Origin: Helichrysum umbraculigerum
Lineage: Eukaryota > Streptophyta > Magnoliopsida > Asterales > Asteraceae
Direction: 5' to 3'
Length of the DNA: 64,000 bases
Assembly: GCA_949592205.1 (NCBI GenBank)
Contig: CATIUR010000001.1
Location: 14,461,501 to 14,525,500, forward strand
Positions 21,212-32,463 of this stretch are shown here, piece after piece. A model generated the notes under the pieces. That model worked only from the letters and a program-made list of their open reading frames with translations, did no database searches and was not told where the DNA came from. Within the stretch, counting starts at the first letter, position 1; every line of letters starts with the position of its first letter. A program made the translations under genes and the position numbers.

Positions 21212-24200
21212 TTATTTGTAAATCTTGCTTCCTGCGTAAATCTTCATCTTGATACAAGTCTTTACCATCATTTGATAATCTCTCACTAAGTCACCCCATT
21301 CAATAGTCGTAAAAATTCTGTTTTCATTCAACTTTAACAGATCCTTTCTCGACATATTCATCAGGTGTCGATGGTCATAGACTCTGAAGATTTCTCTTTC
21401 ACCACCTTCAACCTCATCGTCAGCTTCAACCATTACAGCTTCTCCAGTCTTTGAATCCACATGCCAACTCTTCATATTTCCAAGAATATCCTGTGGCATT
21501 GTCTTCAATGGAATTTGCTGCACGCATTTAACAGCTGGATAAGTCTTTTTCCTTCTTCTTCTTCCAGTTCTTTGACTTCTGTCCTGTAATTTCACAGTCT
21601 TTCCCTTTCTTGGCTTTATCATCTCAAATTTATTTGTACCAACCTCATGTCTAATTATTCGTTCAACACGATTAGCATAATCATCACGACTTGGGTTGTT
21701 AATCTCTAATCTAGCCAAATCACGTATTTCATATCGTGGTAAGGAACTAAAAACTGCAAACTTTTTCTCAAAGTATTGAACTCCGTCATATCTTTTAATT
21801 TCAAAAAGCTTCAATTCTGAGTCAAAGTACCAGCCTATAATCCCTTTACGCGGTACGCGCTTCTTTGTAATATCAATCTCAGAAATTCCAATCTTCTTCT
21901 TCTGTTTTGGAAGTTTCCGATATTGCACTGCAGGATTATTCGTAAAGACTATCTCTTCTGTTTCATCTTCAGAGGTTGAGTCTTCAATATCTTCATCGAT
22001 ATCAACCACTGTTGGACCTTCATCATTTTCCATCACAAACTCTGTCCTTGATGGGCTCACATGGTGTTCATCGATATTCGCATCTGGATCTACACCAATA
22101 TCTTGCACATCCTCAGGTACAGCAGTCCAATCAGTAGGCGGTAGAAATTCTCCATCCTCAAGATCAAAATCAATGTCTTCATCTATCTCATCCAGAATAT
22201 CATCTTCTAAATCTGATAGATCTAGCATTTCCATTCCTAAGAAAACCAAAAATACAAATTAATATTAATAATTTAAATTCTTTATTAATTTCCCTGAATT
22301 AATCTAAGAATTTCTTTATCAATTCTTTTGTATATTTTAACCTACTATATAAACGCAATTTATATATAACTTATAAAATCTTTTCATTGATTACCCTGAA
22401 TCAATCTAAGATTCTCTTAAGTCTTATAACATCCTTAACAAATAATAATTAATTTTAAATTCCAATGTATTGTGAAAAATCACCAAACATTTAAATTTAC
22501 TATTAATTATCTTATATAATTTCTAAGTTTAATTGATCTAATTCATTATCAATATAACCTTTAAATTATATATCATTTGTCTAGTTAAAACAAATACATT
22601 TTTAACTTGTCAGTCAAACAAAACTCTCAAGTCTTAAATGCATGTATTATTATAAAATTTTGACCGCCGAAATTAATCGGAACACGCCGCTCGACTACTC
22701 ACTGAGTCGGAAGTCTTTCGATCACAATTTTATCTTAACATAAATTAAATAAACCAATATTATTTAAAACATATTTTACTTGTAATTACAAAATTCTCAA
22801 GTCGAATATATTACAAAATAATATTACGTTTTACAATTTTCTAGTACAAACTATTACAGATATAATTCTACACTATGCTAATACTAAGCTATCTTACCAG
22901 CTTCAGTATCAACCGGTGTATCCTTATCTGCACTTGTACCAACATCAGCATCACCAGCAACACCAGACTCCCCCTGAATAGTAGCTTGCTCACTAGTCTT
23001 TGAAGGACCAGTCTGCTCACCATCTTTCGGTGCATTGGGATCATCGTCTTTATCAGCATCTCTCTTCTTCTTCAGCTCATCTTCTTTACAACCTTCTAAG
23101 TATGCCAATATCTCCCCCTGAGTAGACTGTCCTGAAAGCTCTTTCAAGACCAAACGCTCCAAGGAAGATATCTTCAGTCTCTGAAGATTGAAATCAGCAA
23201 GTAAAGTCTCGTGAGTCTTCAGCAGTGTATTGTAAGATGTACTCTGATTGAGTAGCTGCTGACTATGCTCAAAGATTTGCTGACTGAGTCGAAGATTATT
23301 CGACACTAGCTCCGGAACCTGAGACGCCGTCTTCTCTAATTCCTTTACCCGCAACTCCAAGGATGTAATCCTTTCAGCATCTGTTGTCGGAGTAACTGGA
23401 ATAGTCTCTGGTCCAGGCGGTGTAAGAGAAGAAACATGCCATTCTCTTGTCAATGGTGTATGAGGTTGAGACAAAGCTTTTGTAAGCAAGCTTGCCGCAA
23501 ATCTAGCTCCTTTCGTAGTAGGAAAATTAGCCCCTTGAACTAGATCAGCAACCTCATGCTGTATATAGTTAAACACAATTAAAATAAGTAATTGTTACGG
23601 AATACTCTGCCTCAATCTCTAATTAACTGCATAACACTTGTAGTATCGAAACTTATATCACATACCTGAAGCGGTAAAGATATCGGTTCAGAAACCACCA
23701 GTGTATCCTTCTCCACCTGCGGTGTATCTTGAGCAACTGTTTACAGAAGATACTGTCTCAGTTAAACTCCTGATAAACAACAAGTTAAGATTGTTTAACT
23801 ATTTAATAAATACCATCTCCAACAGTCGACGTCCTCGAACGTTTACTCAATGGAGTATCAATCTCATCAGCATCCAAATCATGAATAATAAGATCTGGAC
23901 CTGGTTCATTGACTTTTCTCTTCAACTTCTGTCTCTGAACAGGTTTACCCGTTGCCAGATCAACCATATCATCATCAGAATCAGTTGAATCTTCAGTTGT
24001 ATGTCCATCATACTCGCCAGATGGACCAACTGGTTCCTAAATATATTTACCATTTAAGATTAATATATAATTCGATCACACTAGATAAATATATAATTAA
24101 GATTATTCAGCTTTTAATACCTTAGCAGGTAAAACTGCCGAACTATCAACCTGTCTCTGTTCACCCTCAGGTTTAGTAACCTCTGGGTCTACAGTCTCAG

Positions 24201-26220
24201 TTCCCTATATATAATGATATTTATAATTCATAATTAGAAATAATATCCAATTAACTAAAGATCTATATCATTATCATTAAATAATACAATTATACTATAT
24301 GATTAATAAAAATCTATCAAATAAGTATAAAATATTACCTCAGAAGGTGGAACATAACTATCAATATCCCGTAGCAAGGGATCAGTAGCATCATCATTCT
24401 GCTTCAGTACCTCCTGAACAACCTGAGCAGCAACATCTGGATTCACCTGTGCCCCAGCATGTGCAGGTTGCTCCAAAACATCCTCTAGAAGCTCTTGTGG
24501 ATCTTCAGCATGACCCAAATCAGCTTCAACAGGAACAGCAGCAGCAGCAGCAGCAGGAACAACGTCCAACCAACCATGATTTGGCGGTGTAACGTAGTTT
24601 GGATCAACAATATACCCAAAAAGTGGTCGTTCTTCTGGTTTCACCACTTCCTCTTTCCTTACTATCTGCTGAAACATGGCATTATACCCTCGATGATCAA
24701 TCTTATTGACAACTACATACGGCTCGGGTATAGCCAAATCTGGTAAACGCGCACGGATAATCAGCATACAAAATCTCGGGTAGACCATGAACCGTGTTCT
24801 GACTTGACCCGAAATTTGTCTAGCCAGCTCTCCAAAATATAGTCACAAAAACTATATGGTTTATTATAAACCAGGGACAGTGCAGCCGATAGAATAGCAG
24901 GACTCAACTCATCAAACCCGCCCTTCTTTGGTGCAAACACCGTATTCATCACGTGCCACAAAAACCTCCATTGTCCGATGACTAAAGGCTTCTGAAACTG
25001 GTTCCCGCGCCTATCACCAGTATAACCCATACGCCCAATCGCCCCCTCTATAAAATCCATGGGCATAACCAAATCCCCATTCTCTTGATCCTCAGTACCA
25101 AGCTGCAAAATCTCTCGTAGATTTCCAGCGGTAAATACAACCGGTTGACCACGAACCGTTGCTCGGATCTGTGGCGGATTGACCGATTGATCATGCACTA
25201 TATCCGTCCAGAAATCATTTAATATCTCCTGAGAAATCGGTGGGTTGGCCGTAATAGCGTATCTGATACGTGACCGTGCAAGAAAACGTAATATATCTGC
25301 AACCCTGTCAGCCCGTTTGGCTTCAAGGTTTAGATCCACTAGTATGTTGTGACCTTTATCAAACGCTCTTGCCATATCTGTAAAATAAACACAAATGACA
25401 AAAACAATTTAATGCACGATTAAAAAAAATAAACTATAACGTATTATGAATCGAAACTCATCTTACATCCTAGTCTAAATTTAAATATATATATATATAT
25501 AACTTGTTACTAAAATATAGTCTCAAGTCGTATATATATAAATATTTAACTTATAACTAACAAGTCGTAAGTCTAATACATATTTAACTATGAATCCATT
25601 ATATATAAATGTTATTACAAAAAAAAAACGTTTTAACATTTATATCACAAAAATAAAATGTTTTATAAGTTCTGGATTCGCATAAATTAACTAAGCGAGG
25701 TGAGGTCAACTCGGTTCGTTTAGTCAACTCGCCAAACAAACTCGTCTCGCGAAGTCAACAAGTCAACATCCACTAGGTGCTCAACTCGGTTCGTTCAGTC
25801 TACGAGACGAGTTGAAGTCTCAACTCGTTCGATGAACTGCCGTCGCGAGTTGGAGATTAAAATCAATTAATCTGTTGTTTTTAACATGATCCATTGATTG
25901 ATTTACGTTTATTAACATTCAATTAACATAAACCCTAAAGATTCATGTCTAATATCATCATTAATCAACGTGAATCGTTCAAATTGTAAACCGAAACCCT
26001 AAGTTCATAAAACCATCGATTTCGTGCAATTTAAACGGTGAAATCCGTTGTATTATACCTCAAAATGATCGCAAAGTGAAGATGTATAATAACTATGGAT
26101 CAAAAACTCGTTCTTCGTACTCGTAAAATCGAAATCAAACGAAAACTAAATTTCGCCTCGTTTCGCCGGTCTGTCGACTCGCAGAGTTGAAGTGAACTCG
26201 CGAATGCAGATGGGTTCGGT
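21212..26220 (-). CDS. Spliced additional ORF of the Copia element (about 1,033 residues, one frameshift)
   Basis: Exons: 5'-UTR about 26220-26061; coding 25375-24339, 24204-24121, 24036-23814, 23736-23666, 23558-22898 and 22236-21212 (stop). All introns are GT-AG (for example TCTGAG/GTAATA ... ATATAG/GGAACT; GGAGATG/GTATTT ... AACAG/TTGC; GAAGCTG/GTAAGA ... TTCTTAG/GAATGG) and phases match at every joint. The first coding exon holds the family core: ILRFLARSRIRYAITANP, QPVVFTAGNLREIL, GQWRFLWHVMNTVF and then MVYPRFCMLII in the next frame, so one base is missing near 24806. Later parts are Pro/Glu/Ala-rich and acidic, then a coiled coil (23400-23110), then an Asp/Glu-rich C-terminal domain with basic stretches. 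The core resembles an ORF carried by Copia elements in Asteraceae; its function is unknown. Splicing is my model and unproven. Confidence 0.7.
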
Positions 26221-26246
26221 GGGTCGGGTTGACTCGGTTGACCCCC

Positions 26247-26253
26247 TTTTATA
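26247..26253 (-). promoter_or_regulatory. TATA box of the internal spliced ORF
   Basis: Minus strand GAGTATAAAAGGGGG, a strong TATA box about 190 bases upstream of a donor-like GAG/GTATAA (26061/26060), with the acceptor TTTTACAG/ATATGG just before the ATG at 25375. It suggests the ORF is transcribed from its own promoter rather than only from the LTR. Confidence 0.5.
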
Positions 26254-26259
26254 CTCTAT

Positions 26260-27740
26260 GCTCACTCCGCCTCGTTTGACTGGTCAAACTCGCGAGTTTT
26301 ACTAAAAATGTAATTTTAGCATTAAGTATAAATTCAAACCCATTGATTTTTACAAGTCTAAAAATAATCATTTTCACTTGTAAATTGTTACGTTTGTTCA
26401 ACAATAAATGAGACAGTTCAGTATAATTTAATTCCAAAGGGTAACACTTATTAAAATAAAATAAAATACTTAAACAACAGCTAAAAATAAAATAAAAACA
26501 TATAGACAAACAGTGGTATCAAGTACCATTTTATTAATTACTTTTAAATAAAACACGTACATAATTAAACTGATTAAGAATTTAACTGCTTAGGGATCAT
26601 ATTAGAAAGAACAAGCTATTTATTATTTATTAAAAAGTCTAAGTAGATTGTTAGTATACATACCTCATGAAATTCAAATAAATTACAATAGAATTACAAC
26701 TAATTTTATCATCTACACATTTATATTCATAAAATTATATCTTAGATACCTTTATCCACACAGCATAATTGATTAAAATCACATTACTCACTTAAAATGA
26801 ATATTTTAATTATAGATAGTTCAAGACGATTACCAGTATTATGATCCACATAAACAAATTATAATCTATTTTCTAAGCAAAACCTTTATTGTTAGTATGA
26901 ATATTATCAAGTGCTTCCTATTAAATGACATACTGAAGAATTTCAAGTAAAACACATAACACTGATTTTAAGACAAGGCAGTGGTTACTTTAGTGTAACA
27001 TACACTTGAATTTTAAGTTTAGACAAATATCAGACATATCATTGAACATGCTATGTTATCCAGGTCTGTACTTAGTACAACAGAGGATCCCTTTTAGCAT
27101 AATTCAAAATACATTTGAGAATATTAATTTAATTAAAGGCTTCAGGTCTGTACTTAGTACAACAAAGTCACCAGTAATTAATTTAATACCCATATTGCTA
27201 CTATTTGTCAATTTAAATTTACATAGCAACAGTGTATGGTAGTACTATCATTCATCAATTAAGACTCAGGTCATACATCATAAAATAGTAACACAAGATC
27301 ATAATCAAGTAATTAATTAACTTCTTAAGGCTTAGAAAATTTCATATAAATTGCCTACCGGTATATCATATGATGAAGCCATCTAATATTTTATAAAAAT
27401 AGACAAATTATAACTTGTGGATATAGGTGTATAATCAAATAAATATAAACACATACCTGATAGAACCGCCGAAGTTCTAAAATAGCTTTATTTGAACCTA
27501 CTAACACATCACACTTAGAACTTAAGCTTATTATTGTGAAGCTTATTCTCCTAATGTACTATCATTTCCCATAGTTTTTGCAGATAAAAACTTAAAAATT
27601 TTCTAAAAGAACTACTTTTGTTCTTTTATTGGAGGCGATTCCCCTCAGGTAATAAGCAAATGAATGCCATACGCCCCTTTTTTTTTATTTTTTTTAATAC
27701 ATAACAAAATACTAACTATTACAAAAATTACCCTTGGAAG
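26260..27740. other. Non-coding spacer of the Copia element between pol and the extra ORF
   Basis: AT-rich, without coding frames. A 22-base phrase beginning CAGGTCTGTACTTAGTACAA occurs twice, 84 bases apart (27061 and 27145). It may hold the promoter of the downstream ORF. Confidence 0.5.
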
Positions 27741-27745
27741 ACTAA

Positions 27746-30343
27746 TCACTCTGGATTTCTCATTCCATTTAGTTGAACCAACGTCTCAAATCTTGCTCTG
27801 TCGAACGCCTTCGTGTATAAGTCTGCTAAGTTATCCAATGATGGAACCTTAACCAACTTTATCAAATTCTTCTCCGCACAGTCTCTAATGAAATGATGTC
27901 TAATATCAATATGATTAGTTTTACTGTGTTTTACCGGATTGTTAGTAATCGACATAGTAGATTCGTTATCAATCATCATAGGAGTATTGGTTATCATTAA
28001 CCCATAATCCCGCAGTTGCTGTTGTATCCATAGAACTTGAGAGCAATAGCTGCCAGCTGCAACGTACTCAGCTTCACATGTAGAAATAGCTACAGACGTT
28101 TGCTTCTTGCACTGCCAGGATACTAATCTACCTCCTAGGAATTGACATCCTCCGGTCGTAGATTTCCTATTTTGATTGCATCCTCCATAGTCCGAATCAG
28201 TATATGCTAATAGATCTAAGTTTCCTTCAATCGGATACCAAAGGCCCAACTTTGGTTGCCCTTTGAGGTAACGAAGAATCCGTTTCACAGCTGTCATATG
28301 TGACTCCTTCGGATTAGCCTGATATCTTGCGCATAGACAAACAGCAAACATTATGTCAGGCCTAGAGGCAGTCAGATACATTAGTGATCCAATCATGGCT
28401 CGATAAAGAGTTGGATCCACATCTTGATCACTCGATGTATCCGGACTTAGTTTGTGATTGACTGGAATTGGAGTATTGTAGACCTTACTTTCATCCATCT
28501 TAAAGCGTTCCAATAGCTCATTTACATATTTAGATTGATGAATAAAGAATCCGTCCTTCTTTTGATCAACTTGTAATCCTAAGAAGAAATTCAACTCTCC
28601 CATTGCAGACATCTCAAACCTTTTCCTCATGACTTTCTCAAATTCTTGACACATCTTTTCATCAGAAGATCCAAAGATGATGTCATCAACATAAACTTGT
28701 ACTAATAGAAAGTCTTTCTTCTTCCATTTTACAAACAGTGTACTATCAATTGACCCTCTTGAAAATCCATTTTCAAGTAGATACGTTGATAGTGTTGCAT
28801 ACCACGCCCTCGGTGCTTGATGTAATCCATATAGAGCCTTATTCAAGCGATATACTCTATCTGGATACTCAGGATCAGCAAACCCTGGAGGTTGAGCAAC
28901 ATACACCAGTTCTTCCATTAAACCATGCAAAAAGGCACTCTTAACATCCAATTGATATACCTTTATACCTTTGAACGATGCAAATGCTAAGAATATTCTA
29001 ATTGCTTCCAACCTTGCTACTGGTGCAAACACTTCATTGTAATCGATACCCTCTTCTTGGTTAAAACCTTGTACCACTAGACGAGCTTTATTGCGAGTAA
29101 TGATTCCTCGATCATCTCTCTTACACTTAAATACCCATCTAGTACCTATCGGATATTCTCCCTTAGGTAGGTCAACCAATTCCCATACTTGTAGTTTTTC
29201 GAACTGTGATAGTTCTTCTTGCATTGCTTCCACCCACGAACTTTCTTTTAGAGCCATTTGCACATTTTTGGGCTTGACTTGTGAGATAAAGCATGAATAT
29301 AGACATTGATTAGAAATCTCTGTCTCTTTCATTGCAGAATACAAGTTTGAGTACTCGAGGTTTTCAGAAGTACTAGCTTTAGATTGATTCCTTGTTTGAA
29401 CCGGAGTATGAAGATCACCAATGATGTTATCAATCGGATGATTCTTACTCGTTCTCGTTGAAGCAATAGGTTCAACATGAATCTCATCTTCTAAGTTAGT
29501 ACCAATTTCCTGTTGATCAGGAATGTCTTCCAAATCTGGTACACCTTCTCTAGATAAATGTGAGTTATCAATATCCATAGATATTCTTAACTCTTTCAAT
29601 GGGGTGATGATATCATCCACCAACTTATCTATAATCTCTTCATCACTTAAAGGTGTATCTACTTTGGATTTTTGAGATCCACTAGTAGACGGTTGATTTG
29701 GATCAACAATTGTCTTGATTCCAGAATTCGGAACACTCGATGTTGAAGTATGGCCATTATCCACATCTTCAGACAATAAATGTTCAGCTATCACTGAATC
29801 ACTGACATAGTCACTAATAGGAACTTTGAATGATGCAAAGAGATCTGAATAGTCAAATTGCCAATCAACTCCCTTATGCACATCAGGTGAGTAGCTCGTA
29901 ACCTTAATATTATAAACTACTTCCAAACGTCCCGTGATTTTATTAAAGACTCTTTTATTTGGTGAATTAGGCATATAACCTAGGAAAAATCCTTCGTCAG
30001 CCTTTTCACCAAATTTAGCTTGATGTCCAGTTTTTAATATGGTGCATGAAACTCCAAAGGATTGAAACCCTTTTAAGTTTGGTTTCTTATTGTTCAAAAG
30101 CTCATAACAAGTCTTGTTCAGCTTTTTAACCGTAAGAACTCTATTTAGAACATAACATGCTGTATTCACTGCTTCTGCCCAAAAAATAACCGGAAGCTTT
30201 GAATCAGCAAGCATTGTTCTAGCAGCTTCAATCAACGTCCTATTTTTCCTTTCAGCAACACCATTCTGTTGAGGTTCATAAGGTGCACTGAATTGATGTA
30301 ATATCCCTTTGCTTAAGCAATAGATATCAAACGTTGAATTCTT
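27746..30343 (-). CDS. Copia pol: end of integrase, reverse transcriptase, RNase H
   Basis: Open on the minus strand from just after a TAA at about 30346-30344 to 27746. It begins in the integrase core (NGVAERKNRTLIEAARTMLA, with the catalytic Glu), then a long acidic linker, then RT (WVFKCKRDDRG, ARLVVQGFNQ, the catalytic YVDDIIFGS near 28690, LNFFLGLQV) and RNase H (YTDSDYGGCNQNRKSTTGG, ISTCEAEYVAAG, KTNHIDIRHHFIRD, NLADLYTKAF). All catalytic motifs look intact. It would make 829 residues if started at the internal ATG 30235. Upstream integrase is in the same pol frame but cut off by the TAA. Confidence 0.95.
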   Translation of the reverse strand, partial: KNSTFDIYCLSKGILHQFSAPYEPQQNGVAERKNRTLIEAARTMLADSKLPVIFWAEAVNTACYVLNRVLTVKKLNKTCYELLNNKKPNLKGFQSFGVSCTILKTGHQAKFGEKADEGFFLGYMPNSPNKRVFNKITGRLEVVYNIKVTSYSPDVHKGVDWQFDYSDLFASFKVPISDYVSDSVIAEHLLSEDVDNGHTSTSSVPNSGIKTIVDPNQPSTSGSQKSKVDTPLSDEEIIDKLVDDIITPLKELRISMDIDNSHLSREGVPDLEDIPDQQEIGTNLEDEIHVEPIASTRTSKNHPIDNIIGDLHTPVQTRNQSKASTSENLEYSNLYSAMKETEISNQCLYSCFISQVKPKNVQMALKESSWVEAMQEELSQFEKLQVWELVDLPKGEYPIGTRWVFKCKRDDRGIITRNKARLVVQGFNQEEGIDYNEVFAPVARLEAIRIFLAFASFKGIKVYQLDVKSAFLHGLMEELVYVAQPPGFADPEYPDRVYRLNKALYGLHQAPRAWYATLSTYLLENGFSRGSIDSTLFVKWKKKDFLLVQVYVDDIIFGSSDEKMCQEFEKVMRKRFEMSAMGELNFFLGLQVDQKKDGFFIHQSKYVNELLERFKMDESKVYNTPIPVNHKLSPDTSSDQDVDPTLYRAMIGSLMYLTASRPDIMFAVCLCARYQANPKESHMTAVKRILRYLKGQPKLGLWYPIEGNLDLLAYTDSDYGGCNQNRKSTTGGCQFLGGRLVSWQCKKQTSVAISTCEAEYVAAGSYCSQVLWIQQQLRDYGLMITNTPMMIDNESTMSITNNPVKHSKTNHIDIRHHFIRDCAEKNLIKLVKVPSLDNLADLYTKAFDRARFETLVQLNGMRNPE

Positions 30344-31207
30344 AAATTATGTTCCATTGTCACTACGAATACGCTTTATTCTCGTTTTGTATACATTCTC
30401 TACTAGATCGAAGAATTCAATGAGAATTCCAGGAGTTTCATCCTTTGATCCCAAAAAGAATACCCACGAGAATCTAGAATAGTCATCTGTGACAACTAAA
30501 CAGTACCATTTGCCACCTAGACTTCTTTTACTTATTGGGCCGAAGAGATCCATATGTAGCAACTCAAATGGTAAGGAGATAGAGTTTTCAGTCTTAGGTC
30601 TGTGTGGTTTCTTGTGCTGCTTTCCTTTCATGCAAGGAACACACTTATCCTCAGACTCGAAACGTTTCTGTGGTACACCCAGAACTAAACCATTTCTGGT
30701 TATGTAATTCATCTTTCTCCAGTTCAGGTGAGCCATCCTCCTATGCCATAATAATGCGTCTGCTTCTGAAGCCTTGGACAATAAACATGTAGACACCATC
30801 GAAGAGTCAGGAACACACATGTTGATTGCATAGATCTCCTTCTTCCTTGGTGCCCTCATTAATATCCATTTATCAGGAATTATAAAGCCCGTCTTCAGGA
30901 CTAAGGCTTCCTTTTCATTAAAATGAACTGGATGACCTTTATCACATACTTGGGAAACACTCACTAGGTTGTGAGTTAGTACTTCAACATAGTTCACATC
31001 CTCAAGAGTCAAAGTTCCATTTGAAACTTTTCCTTTTCCCGTAATCACTCCTCCTTTTTCTCCTGCAAAATTGACTTTTTGCTTGAGACCTTCTTTGAAG
31101 TCCGTCAGTAGACTTCTTTCTCCTGTCATGTGTCTTGAGCATCCACTATCTACATACCACCAGTTATCCTTGTTCACAGTCTGCTCCTGCACATAACACA
31201 TAAACAC
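30344..31207 (-). CDS. Copia pol: protease and N-terminal integrase, ended by a stop
   Basis: Contains the aspartic protease (NWWYVDSGCSRHMTG), the GAG-pre-integrase zinc domain (LLWHRRMAHLNWRKMNYI ... C..C), and the start of the integrase core (ELLHMDLFGPISKRS, VVTDDYSRFSWVFFL, RSDNGT). It stops at TAA right after RSDNGT, where Copia elements continue with the integrase. The frame has no ATG at its start and differs from the preceding gag frame, so expression needs frameshifting, or the frame change is damage. Confidence 0.93.
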
Positions 31208-31209
31208 GA

Positions 31210-32463
31210 TCAGTTGTCAAGAGGGACCCAAGCCATTACGGTCTTGGTTTGTCCCTTATCATCAACAAACTTAAGCTCTTTAAAATAACCATCATTCCCA
31301 TCAGGAGCTTTGGTTACTTTCGAAGGAGCTTGAGCTTGTGGACGATCAGCCTTAAGAGGTGAATTTGAGGAGAACCTCCTAGGCACTGAATTCTGAGTTC
31401 TATTATAATAACTATAATTAAACTCATGTGATCGCGAAGTAGAACCACTATCATAATGACTATGATTTCTACTTTGATTTCTAAACCTCGATGGTGTCAT
31501 ATCCCTAGACTGATTGAAAGAATTATCACTTAGAGAATATGGCCGTTTAGGTTTAGGAGGGGAGACACTATGTTTACCTTCTCTCTTAAGAATGTTAACA
31601 GGTTTATTACCTAACTTAGGTTTGGCATCTAACCTATCTACAGTCTTACTAGAGTCAGTCGGTGTCTTTTCATCAATCACAAGCTTATGAGATGTTTCCG
31701 GCTTTTTGTTTGGACAACACGAAGCTACGTGTCCTTTTAGATGACACTTGAAACATGACATCTGCTTGCGTGATTTAGGAACTTTTGCTTTCTCATTCGG
31801 AGTCTTAGGCACTAAAGGTTCAACTTTATGTTCCTTATTAATCTTATCATCAGCCTTAGCATCATTTATCACTCCACCCGATACAAAATGTATTTTAGTA
31901 AGTGATGAAATCTTACTATTATCTGATGATAGATTCTTAACAACATTCTTCTGTGCCTCTGACTGTTCAGGTTTATTAGCTACCTCAATCTCAGGATTAA
32001 CATCAGTCATTTCAGAATCTTCAGGATTGGGAGTGTAATTGGCATTAAAAGGATGGGGTACATCACTGTATCCTATCCCAGTCTTGTCCTTTACACTTCG
32101 CTGAGAGTCAAGCATTCTATCCATTTCTACAGTTCGGTAGTTCTCAATCTTACGATCTTGTTCTACTAACTTTTGTTTTAGTTCAGCTAACTCTCTATCC
32201 CGATCAGCAATTGTCTTATTTAAGTCATGGATATTCATATAGAGACCATCTATGATAGTATTCTTTTCACTTATGGTATCTCTAAGTTTTGTTCTATCCA
32301 AAGCATCAGACTTAATTTTATCTTTTAAGGCCTGTTTATCATCACTTAATCTACGTATATCCATAATGGCTTGGTCAAGTTCATATCTAACAGTCTTATA
32401 AGATTCTTTGTCCACATTCAATTGGGATGACAAATTGCTATTAGACACAGTTAAAACACTCAT
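31210..32463 (-). CDS. Copia gag, second part (coiled coil and second zinc knuckle)
   Basis: 417 codons in the same frame as the upstream gag, beginning with ATG immediately after its TAG. Residues 20-110 are strongly predicted coiled coil by eye (heptad Leu/Ile in LRDTISEKNTIIDGLYMNI). A CCHC-like knuckle CFKCHLKGHVASCCP lies near residue 235, followed by a Ser/Arg/Asn-rich tail ending AWVPLDN. In related elements two zinc fingers and a coiled coil occur in one long gag, so this is most likely the C-terminal part of one gag interrupted by a stop. Confidence 0.8.
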   Translation of the reverse strand: MSVLTVSNSNLSSQLNVDKESYKTVRYELDQAIMDIRRLSDDKQALKDKIKSDALDRTKLRDTISEKNTIIDGLYMNIHDLNKTIADRDRELAELKQKLVEQDRKIENYRTVEMDRMLDSQRSVKDKTGIGYSDVPHPFNANYTPNPEDSEMTDVNPEIEVANKPEQSEAQKNVVKNLSSDNSKISSLTKIHFVSGGVINDAKADDKINKEHKVEPLVPKTPNEKAKVPKSRKQMSCFKCHLKGHVASCCPNKKPETSHKLVIDEKTPTDSSKTVDRLDAKPKLGNKPVNILKREGKHSVSPPKPKRPYSLSDNSFNQSRDMTPSRFRNQSRNHSHYDSGSTSRSHEFNYSYYNRTQNSVPRRFSSNSPLKADRPQAQAPSKVTKAPDGNDGYFKELKFVDDKGQTKTVMAWVPLDN

